11,619 nucleotides of DNA from positions 1-11,619 of the forward strand of contig SKMT01000215.1 in the NCBI GenBank assembly GCA_007120915.1, written 5' to 3'. How positions within the stretch are numbered: the first letter of the stretch is position 1; every line of letters begins with the position of its first letter. This document shows, in pieces, positions 7,101 through 11,619 of this stretch. The notes under the pieces were generated by a model. That model did not search any database, had not been told where the DNA came from, and saw only the letters and a program-made list of their open reading frames with translations. Both the position numbers and the translations under genes were made by a program. The stretch comes from Myxococcales bacterium. GTDB taxonomy: Bacteria; Myxococcota_A; Bradymonadia; Bradymonadales; Bradymonadaceae.

Positions 7101-7459
7101 TCGGCGACGACGATGCCGGTGGGCTGATCGGGGATAACGACGGGGATGTCGATCGGTGCTACTCCTTCGGGTTCGTCGCCGCGGAGGAGGACTCCGGAGG
7201 GCTGATCGGGGACAACGACGGGGATATCAGCGAGTCGTACTGGGACCGCGAAACCAGCGGTCATTATGATGACAGTGATGGCGGAGACCCGCTATATACC
7301 GAGCAGTTCGAAGCCGAGGCGGTCTTCAACAATTGGGAATTCGACGAACCGGAGGGCTGGAAGATGCCCGACGCCGATGAAGTGCAGTATTTCCCGGGCG
7401 AAGATGGTAATATCCGCCCGCGGCTGTACTGGGAGTTCGACGAGTTCGTCGATCCGTAA
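4121..7459 (+). CDS. Large acidic lipoprotein with six cysteine modules and a GLUG-repeat beta-helix
   Basis: An 1112-residue exported protein. The signal peptide ends in the lipobox LGGC with Cys26 as lipid anchor; the +2 residue is Ile, compatible with the outer membrane or surface. The ATG is preceded by AGGAG 6 nt upstream (4110-4114). Residues 45-329 carry six cysteine modules; the first three keep exactly the same eight-Cys spacing over 43 residues, with core motif HCGGC or HCGEC, and the later ones vary. Residues about 335-440 (LICTVDHL to VGIFAEI) are the N-terminal cap common to GLUG proteins. Residues about 440-1030 hold some 20 GLUG motifs (GGLVGR and variants), one per ~30 residues, expected to coil into a right-handed beta-helix. 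The tail (YWDRETSG, NNWEF, PRLYWEF) matches the usual end of such proteins, so the gene is complete. Function is likely adhesion, matrix or surface display; no catalytic motif is seen. CGGC-module proteins are sometimes misnamed tryptophan synthase alpha chain in automatic annotation. Confidence 0.92.
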   Translation: MRGFRNIRTVVAVVATSVLLMVLGGCIEDPYTLEADPENDQEPVCEEPETLCDGECVDTDVDPEHCGGCNESCGDGEMCVEGSCEEGCPDELDECGDICVDVDSDDNHCGECDNSCDDGKVCVEGDCQLECRGGLTDCGGVCVDTNFHSDHCGECDEGCGDGMFCVDAVCQESCPSDLALCDEQCVDTDESIQHCGGCGEECTAPDNATALCDGGECAFACDDGFFRCGDECKPEGSTYQECNGDCVDLDEDDEHCGGCDNECDVSSGDGFCEAGACTIECDDGYELCDGECINTEDDADNCGGCGVECITGNCVGGICEDVADACDEDASGDFGGGDGDSTEPYLICTVDHLDNVRDDTDNYFALAADLDLSDGFDPIGEFDGHFDGQSFALEDFSPDSSNDVGIFAEIEVDATVQHLNIFDVDIDESDTLGALAGISEGTIHNVHATGDVEGDADIGGLVGRMEGGEITESTTDVDVEADNERAGGIAGRMQGDAQISDATAYGDVHADDGDAGGLVGEMIDDDGDSPQIHGSTARGDVTGGHDDIGGLVGRTAGGAQIIDSTARGDVDTDAGSSRNHIGGLVGRMEDSSSVSGSVARGDVTVDDSEDHQYIGGLVGRISDDASISDSSARGEVYGPDDRVGGLVGKAEDDAEIIDSYASGNVEGDDGYVGGLVGRIEGGVSVEACFASGDVEGDGRAVGGLVGELDGDDDGHTDIQDSFATGDVTGDDDRVGGLVGTVRGESVIDGSFATGDVTGDGKRIGGFAGQVRNDSVVTESYAVGDVFGVDDKVGGFVGRLRDDSQLDDVYATGNVIGDDDRVGGLVGRATGDTVIHNAYAVGDVTAQGDEVGGLVGEIREDSILTDCHASGEVSGENYVGGLVGRAGNDADGDLKIEGCYATGDVYGFYQEDGRVGGLVGRFDDGTIVESYATGSVSSVYRRVGGLVGETDGDAHIKRSFATGSVVGYEYVGGLVGRVDSSSDQIEDSFAAGNVFGDDDAGGLIGDNDGDVDRCYSFGFVAAEEDSGGLIGDNDGDISESYWDRETSGHYDDSDGGDPLYTEQFEAEAVFNNWEFDEPEGWKMPDADEVQYFPGEDGNIRPRLYWEFDEFVDP
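4253..5107 (+). repeat. Six in-frame cysteine-rich modules inside the GLUG lipoprotein
   Basis: Module starts fall at Cys45, 88, 131, 174, 221 and 281. Modules 1-3 are 43 residues with the pattern C-x6-C-x3-C-x9-C-x2-C-x3-C-x5-C-x4-C. Module 4 has a longer loop before its last two cysteines. Module 5 is 60 residues and has two extra cysteines from an internal insertion. Module 6 is slightly shorter. About 50 cysteines in total imply an export route with disulfide formation and a stiff stalk between lipid anchor and beta-helix. Confidence 0.85.
5440..7225 (+). repeat. GLUG tandem repeat array (about 20 units of ~90 bp) inside the lipoprotein gene
   Basis: I count 20 GGLVG-like motifs (GGLVG, GGIAG, GGFAG, GGFVG, GGLIG), preceded by one degenerate LGALAG. 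A typical unit reads as an IGGLVGR strand, a short acidic turn, an aliphatic strand, SYATGDV, then another acidic turn. Spacing averages 30 residues. Some units remain alike at DNA level: 23 identical bases are shared by 6284-6306 and 6371-6393, and the last two LIGDNDGD units (about 7124 and 7200) are nearly the same, which points to expansion by internal duplication. Confidence 0.88.
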
Positions 7460-7489
7460 CCGATGGCCGACAGGAAGGGGCGTGCAGAA

Positions 7490-7519
7490 TTGACGGTTTG
7501 CGGCCCGTGATTTTATACT
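7490..7519 (+). promoter_or_regulatory. Sigma-70-type promoter of the Ser/Thr kinase gene
   Basis: TTGACG (7490-7495) and TATACT (7514-7519) are separated by 18 nt; each box matches the consensus at 5 of 6 bases. The expected start near 7526 gives a leader of about 75 nt. This is the best promoter in the window and indicates that the kinase is transcribed independently of the upstream lipoprotein gene, for which I see no terminator. Confidence 0.7.
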
Positions 7520-7589
7520 CCCGTACCGCTGTGCTCCCAGCGGAAGTACCGTCGCCTGGCGTTAAATTCTCCGCCCATACTCACCGGCC

Positions 7590-7604
7590 GAGGTTTCGGT
7601 TTTG
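7590..7604 (+). promoter_or_regulatory. Ribosome binding site and TTG start of the kinase gene
   Basis: GAGG (7590-7593) lies 8 nt before the TTG at 7602. No ATG or GTG occurs in frame between the upstream stop at 7563 and the glycine-rich loop; the first ATG would fall inside that loop (residue 21), so TTG must be the start. Confidence 0.7.
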
Positions 7605-10214
7605 GATCAACCGCTACTCTTCGGAAAATATTGCCTCCTCGAGAGGATCAGCGTCGGTGGGATGGCCGAGGTATTTCGGGCCAAACCGCTGAATGCGCCG
7701 AATCCGGATCAGTACTTTGCGGTCAAGCGGATTTTGCCCCACCTCGCCGAGGACGTCGAGTTTGTCAAGATGTTCGTCGACGAGGCTCGGCTGACGGTGC
7801 AGTTGGATCATCCCAACATCGTGGAGACCTACGAGCTGGGCCAGTTCCAGTCGAGCCACTACATCGTGATGGAGTTTATCGCCGGCAAAGATCTGCTGGC
7901 GTTCCAGAAGTATGTGCGAAACGAGGGGACGATCCTGAATGTGAATATGGCCCTTCACATCATCCGTGAGGTGGCCAAGGGGCTGGACTATGCCCACAAC
8001 AAGACGGATGAAAACGGCAATCACCTGGGGATCATCCATCGCGATATTTCGCCGCAGAACATCCTGGTCAGTTGGGATGGGCGAATACGGATTATCGATT
8101 TCGGCATCGCCAAAGCGGCCTCCCAGAGCACGCAGACGCGCGCCGGGGTGATGAAGGGGAAGTTCGGGTACATGAGCCCGGAGCAGGTGCAGGGCCAGCA
8201 GTTCGATCACCGCGCCGATATTTTCGCGATGGGCACGGTTTTGTGGGAGTTGCTGACAAACCGGCGTCTGTTCAAGGCGGGCAATCAACTGGAAGCGATG
8301 ACGATGATCGGCAACCCGCAGGTTGAGCGGCCGTCGTCGATCAATCCGAAGGTCTCCGCGCAAGTTGAAGCGATCGTGATGAAGATGCTTCAGACGGACC
8401 CGAACGATCGCTACCACTGGGGATCGGATCTTGCGGATGACATCGGAGAGTATCTCAAACGGCAGCGCCCTCCATTCCATCCCTCTCAGCTTACAAGCTG
8501 GATTCGCAGCGCATTTCGAGACGATTTCAATGAGGAGCGCACCAAGCGCAAACAGTTCCGCGACATCAACAACGCCGAGGACGTACGTCGCAAGTTCAGC
8601 GAGCGCTATGGAGAGGGCGTAGAGGATGAGGATCAGGGCCGCGACGACTCCACGGGGATGTGGGACGTGGATGAAGCGCCCGATTCGGACACGGACATCG
8701 CCAATTTCGTCTCCCAGCACACGGTAGTGCAGGCGGGCGGATTAGATCCGGAGGATCTCGAAGAGTGGGACGATGTGCCGGACACCATCGATGAGACCGA
8801 AGAGGTCGTCGCCTCGCGGTTGGACGACGCGACATTTGAACGAGTGCCATCGGCGCAGGTGGAGGTGGCTGCTCAGTCGCGTTACGACGCGGAGCCGACG
8901 AGGGTCACAGGCTCGACGGACAGCCCGACAGCCTCGGCGCGCCCCCCGGCGTCGGTGAGTGGTTCGTCGCCTCCGCCACAGCCTCCGCAGTCGAGGAACC
9001 GCGAGACGACGGGGCCACACCGGTCCCAGGAAACATCTTCCAGGGCGTCACCACCGCAGGAGGCGACCGGAGCGACGGTCTCACCACCGGGATTGAGTTC
9101 CGGGGCGATGACAGGGATGGATACGCCCCCCGCTGGGGCGGCCCGCTCGCCGAGAGCTGCTGCCGCAGAGACGGGGACGGGCCAACGCCCGGCACCGGCG
9201 ACGACGATGACCCGACTGTGGCCGCTGGGCCGGAATGCGACGATCATTGTGGCGGCGCTGGTGGGGGTGGTGCTGGCGGGAGTCGTTGCCTTCGCAGTTC
9301 TGGGGGGAGAGGAGTCGACGCCCGACATTGTCGCCGGTGATCTGGACCTGAATGTGCGGCCCGTGGACACGGAGTTGGAGATCTACGTCAACGGGCGCTG
9401 GGTGGGGCGGGAGGCTCCGATGGCGATAGAAGGGCTGGAGGCACAGAATTACACCGTAGAGGTAGATCACCCCGACTATCCCGCATGGCAGGGAGAGGTG
9501 ACGGTGTTTCCCGATGAGACTGCACAGATGAATGTCGATCTGGATGGGGAGGGCTCACTGGTGGTGCAGTGGGAGGACAATCCGGAACAGATGCAATTGT
9601 TCGTCGACGGCGAGCCGGTGGACATCGAGGGCACCGACGGCGAAGCACAGTTGGAGTTGGAGCGCGGAGACTATCTGGTGGAGGCTTTTGCCCAGGGAGT
9701 ACGTCCGATTTTCCAGTCGGCACGAGTGGAAGCAGACTCCGAGCAGACACTGCAACTGCAGTGGGTTGCCTACGATCAGTTGACGCTTCAGGGGGATTCG
9801 GACCAGTCGGTGAAGTTGGACGGAGAGACACGCGCCGAGGAGTTGCCCGTGATTCTCACGGAGCTGGCGCCGGATCGAATCTACGAGTTAGAGATCGGCG
9901 AGCACAAGGCGGCGCTGGGTTACCCTCCGATCGGTGGTGAGCAACTGGAGGTGGATCAACTCGCCGAATACGACGGAACACAGGCCGACGAATATGGCAA
10001 GCTGGTGGTGGAGACGGACACCGAAGGGCCGTGGGCGCTGGTGATCGATGAGGTGGACACGGGGCTGGTGGTGCCGTCCGACGAGGTGGAGACGCTGCCG
10101 GTGCTGGCGGGAGAGCGTTCGGTGGGCTTTCAGCGCGGCGGTGAACGCCACGAGTTCGACGTGAAGATCATCGAGGAGGAGCGCACCATTCTGCGGGTGG
10201 AGCTGCCTGAGTAA
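7602..10214 (+). CDS. Transmembrane Ser/Thr protein kinase with PEGA-like extracytoplasmic repeats
   Basis: An 870-residue eukaryotic-type kinase. The N-terminal catalytic domain (about 10-280) has all key residues: glycine loop SVGGMAEVF (17-25), ATP-anchoring Lys42 in FAVKR, helix-C Glu61, HRDISPQN (146-153) with catalytic Asp148, DFG (166-168) and SPE (192-194), so it should be active. After it come a helical extension (about 280-340), an acidic and then Pro/Ser/Thr-rich linker (about 340-540) and one transmembrane helix (about 546-569). The remaining ~300 residues lie outside the cytoplasm and read as four PEGA-like beta modules beginning near 578, 650, 725 and 799; the first (IYVNGRWVGREAP, then YTVEVDHPDYPAW) is the clearest. 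The outside part probably senses or holds envelope structures while the inside kinase phosphorylates Ser/Thr targets. It converges on an FHA-domain transcription activator, a natural phosphothreonine reader. The kinase call is certain; the PEGA assignment of modules 2-4 is by eye. Confidence 0.95.
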   Translation: MDQPLLFGKYCLLERISVGGMAEVFRAKPLNAPNPDQYFAVKRILPHLAEDVEFVKMFVDEARLTVQLDHPNIVETYELGQFQSSHYIVMEFIAGKDLLAFQKYVRNEGTILNVNMALHIIREVAKGLDYAHNKTDENGNHLGIIHRDISPQNILVSWDGRIRIIDFGIAKAASQSTQTRAGVMKGKFGYMSPEQVQGQQFDHRADIFAMGTVLWELLTNRRLFKAGNQLEAMTMIGNPQVERPSSINPKVSAQVEAIVMKMLQTDPNDRYHWGSDLADDIGEYLKRQRPPFHPSQLTSWIRSAFRDDFNEERTKRKQFRDINNAEDVRRKFSERYGEGVEDEDQGRDDSTGMWDVDEAPDSDTDIANFVSQHTVVQAGGLDPEDLEEWDDVPDTIDETEEVVASRLDDATFERVPSAQVEVAAQSRYDAEPTRVTGSTDSPTASARPPASVSGSSPPPQPPQSRNRETTGPHRSQETSSRASPPQEATGATVSPPGLSSGAMTGMDTPPAGAARSPRAAAAETGTGQRPAPATTMTRLWPLGRNATIIVAALVGVVLAGVVAFAVLGGEESTPDIVAGDLDLNVRPVDTELEIYVNGRWVGREAPMAIEGLEAQNYTVEVDHPDYPAWQGEVTVFPDETAQMNVDLDGEGSLVVQWEDNPEQMQLFVDGEPVDIEGTDGEAQLELERGDYLVEAFAQGVRPIFQSARVEADSEQTLQLQWVAYDQLTLQGDSDQSVKLDGETRAEELPVILTELAPDRIYELEIGEHKAALGYPPIGGEQLEVDQLAEYDGTQADEYGKLVVETDTEGPWALVIDEVDTGLVVPSDEVETLPVLAGERSVGFQRGGERHEFDVKIIEEERTILRVELPE

Positions 10215-10220
10215 GCCCCG

Positions 10221-10440
10221 CGACTGAGGACCGTCGAGTTTGTACAAGCGCCTTCTATTGGGGACGCCTGAACTACGGCTAACTAAGATTTATGGGGAGC
10301 TTCGTGTGACCCACGGAGGTCCACGACCCACGACTGATGACCGTCGAGTTTGTACAACCGCCTTCTATTAGGGACGCCTGAACTACGGCTAACTAAGATT
10401 TATGGGGAGCTTCGTGTGACCCACGGAGGTCCACGACCCA
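10221..10440. repeat. Two 110-bp tandem direct repeats filling a convergent intergenic gap
   Basis: Copy 1 is 10221-10330 and copy 2 is 10331-10440, exactly adjacent. They differ at only three positions (10228/10338, 10248/10358, 10260/10370), so identity is 107 of 110. Neither flanking gene includes them: the kinase stops at 10214 and the regulator at 10456. Each unit contains TTTGTACAA, a weak hairpin near its end (GTG-ACC against GGT-C-CAC) and a terminal CCACGACCCA. The base composition is less GC-rich than the genes. No terminal inverted repeats or target-site duplications are evident, so I do not call it an IS or MITE. Confidence 0.95.
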
Positions 10441-10457
10441 AGACCCGAGACCGACCT
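10421..10457. repeat. Degenerate heptamer run at the end of the repeat block
   Basis: From 10431 the sequence reads CCACGAC, CCAAGAC, CCGAGAC, then CGACC, a 7-base period with drift. At the junction of the two 110-bp copies the same phase appears: CCACGAC (10321-10327), CCACGAC (10328-10334), TGATGAC (10335-10341). It looks like a short simple-sequence tail attached to each unit, running into the stop codon of the minus-strand regulator. Confidence 0.5.
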
Positions 10458-11619
10458 AGGAGTAATCTTCGGGTTCGAGGTCGTATTTTTTCATCAGCTT
10501 TCGGAAGTACTTTCGATCGATGTCGGCCTGGCGGGCGGACTGGCTGATGTTGCCGTCATTGCGCTGGAGCAGTTCATCGAGGTAGTCGCGCTCGAAGGTT
10601 GAGATCCACTCCTGCTTGGCCTGTTTGAAGGGTTGTTGCTGGAGGGCGCTTTTGGAGGGGACGGAGGACCAGCGGTCAAGCTGGCCGTCGTCCACAAGGG
10701 TTGTGGGGTCGGCGTCGGCGTCGGTGAGATAGTCCGGGAGGTCTCGGGGGCGCAGCACGTCGCTGTCGGCGAAGGAGCATGCCCGTTCGATGACGTTGGA
10801 CAGCTCCCGGACGTTGCCCGGCCAGGGGTAGTCGCGCAGAATTTCGAGTGCTTCGGTATTGATGCGTTGCAGCCGGGGGTTGTCGTCGGCGTCGAAGTTA
10901 CAGTCCAGGGTCTCCAGGAAGTGTTCGGCGAGCAGTTCGATATCTTCGGTGCGTTCGCGCAGTGCGGGCAGAAAAAGTCGTACGACGCTGAGCCGATAGA
11001 ACAGGTCTTTGCGGAAACGTCCTTCGCGCACTTCCTCTTCGAGGCTTCGATTGGTCGCAGCGATGACGCGTACGTCGATGGGGATCGGTTCGTTGGATCC
11101 GACGCGGCGCACTTCTCGTTGTTCGAGCACTCGCAGCAGCTTTGGCTGCAGATCCAGCGACAATTCGCCGAGTTCGTCCAGGAAAATGGTGCCGCCTTCG
11201 GCCATCTCAAACAGCCCCTTGCGGGTCATGACGGCGCCGGTGAAGCTACCCTTTTCGTGGCCGAACAGCTCACTTTCGACCAGGTTTTCGGGAACAGCAC
11301 CGCAGTCGAAGACCACGAAGGACTCGCCGCTGCGAGCGCTGAGGTCGTGCAGCGTCTGGGCGACGACTTCTTTGCCGGTGCCGGTTTCACCCTCGATGAC
11401 CACGGAGGCGTCGGTGGGGGCGATCTTCTGGAGGATGTCGAAGATCTCGCGCATCGCCACCGAACGGCCCACGATATCGCCGAGCCGTTCGGTCTGGCTG
11501 GGCTCAACAGGCATCGTCTCGTCGATGGGGCTGAAGCGCAGATCTGTGTTTCCGACGCGAAACAGGATATTTGGGGTCAGATAGGCCTCACGGATCTGAA
11601 CCCCATTGACAAAAGTGCC
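10456..11619 (-). CDS. FHA-domain sigma-54-dependent transcriptional activator, N terminus beyond the edge
   Basis: The visible 387 residues form the C-terminal part of an enhancer-binding protein. The frame is open to the right edge: the first ~35 residues (GTFVNGVQI, then LFRVGNTDLRF) are the end of an FHA domain, which binds phosphothreonine, so the Met at 11514 is internal. The AAA+ domain follows with Walker A GETGTGKE (residues 77-84 of the visible part), the sigma-54-contact loop GSFTGA (124-129), Walker B TIFLDE (about 144-149), the DVRVIAATN sensor and the WPGNVREL motif. The C-terminal Fis-type helix-turn-helix (about 345-380, NDGNISQSARQADIDRKYFRKL) binds enhancer DNA. The protein would hydrolyse ATP to open sigma-54 promoters once its FHA domain meets a phosphorylated partner. 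The loop has Ser where GAFTGA is canonical. It converges with the Ser/Thr kinase, a plausible upstream input. Target promoters are not identifiable here. Confidence 0.95.
   Translation of the reverse strand, partial: GTFVNGVQIREAYLTPNILFRVGNTDLRFSPIDETMPVEPSQTERLGDIVGRSVAMREIFDILQKIAPTDASVVIEGETGTGKEVVAQTLHDLSARSGESFVVFDCGAVPENLVESELFGHEKGSFTGAVMTRKGLFEMAEGGTIFLDELGELSLDLQPKLLRVLEQREVRRVGSNEPIPIDVRVIAATNRSLEEEVREGRFRKDLFYRLSVVRLFLPALRERTEDIELLAEHFLETLDCNFDADDNPRLQRINTEALEILRDYPWPGNVRELSNVIERACSFADSDVLRPRDLPDYLTDADADPTTLVDDGQLDRWSSVPSKSALQQQPFKQAKQEWISTFERDYLDELLQRNDGNISQSARQADIDRKYFRKLMKKYDLEPEDYS

Noticed and set aside
7126..7225. Dockerin or thrombospondin type 3 calcium repeats (DNDGD)
   Set aside because: Only two copies occur and both are within GLUG units; the surrounding spacing does not fit dockerin or type 3 repeats.
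7526..7543. Small hairpin in the kinase leader (CCGCT/AGCGG)
   Set aside because: A 5-bp stem is too short to stand out in GC-rich DNA, and nothing else suggests a riboswitch.
7614..8720. 368-codon minus-strand frame opposite the kinase domain
   Set aside because: The plus strand encodes a complete kinase catalytic core; the antisense frame shows no motif.
10221..10440. CRISPR array or insertion sequence
   Set aside because: The copies are directly adjacent without spacers, and there is no transposase, terminal inverted repeat or target duplication.
11512..11514. ATG as the start of the sigma-54 activator
   Set aside because: The frame stays open to the edge and the upstream codons encode the end of an FHA domain, so this Met is internal.

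Overview
The window reads as chromosomal DNA of a GC-rich deltaproteobacterium in the broad sense, most likely Myxococcota or Bradymonadia. This is inferred from gene content, not from a marker gene. The supporting traits are a transmembrane Ser/Thr kinase with the HRDISPQN catalytic loop common in that group, an FHA-domain sigma-54 activator, a type 2 IPP isomerase, and a surface lipoprotein that joins CGGC-type cysteine modules to a GLUG repeat array. The exported and linker segments are very rich in Asp and Glu, which fits a marine or halophilic lineage.

Layout. (1) 1-946, plus strand: the 3' part of a CusA/CzcA-type RND efflux pump, cut by the left edge. (2) 951-980: a strong intrinsic terminator for the convergent minus-strand gene. 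(3) 1005-2759, minus: an acidic, helical lipoprotein with no family I recognise. (4) 2760-2936: a leader region with a candidate promoter and three consecutive hairpins. (5) 2937-3995, minus: type 2 isopentenyl-diphosphate isomerase (fni). (6) 3996-4120: a divergent intergenic region. (7) 4121-7459, plus: an 1112-residue lipoprotein with six cysteine modules and about 20 GLUG repeats. (8) 7460-7601: a good sigma-70-type promoter and a TTG start. (9) 7602-10214, plus: a receptor-like Ser/Thr kinase with four PEGA-like repeats outside the membrane. (10) 10215-10455: a convergent gap filled almost entirely by two 110-bp direct repeats that are 97% identical. (11) 10456-11619, minus: an FHA/AAA+/Fis-HTH sigma-54 enhancer-binding protein whose N terminus lies beyond the right edge.

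How the genes may work together. The kinase and the FHA activator form a plausible signalling pair: envelope sensing by PEGA-like domains, Thr phosphorylation, FHA recognition of phosphothreonine, and sigma-54-dependent transcription. Their adjacency suggests this pairing but does not prove it. The RND pump, the two lipoproteins and fni show no shared pathway; most genes here look like single transcription units. There is no phage, IS, CRISPR, tRNA or rRNA signal. The least explained items are the 110-bp tandem repeat with its heptameric tail, the orphan acidic lipoprotein with its hairpin leader, and the modular GLUG lipoprotein.
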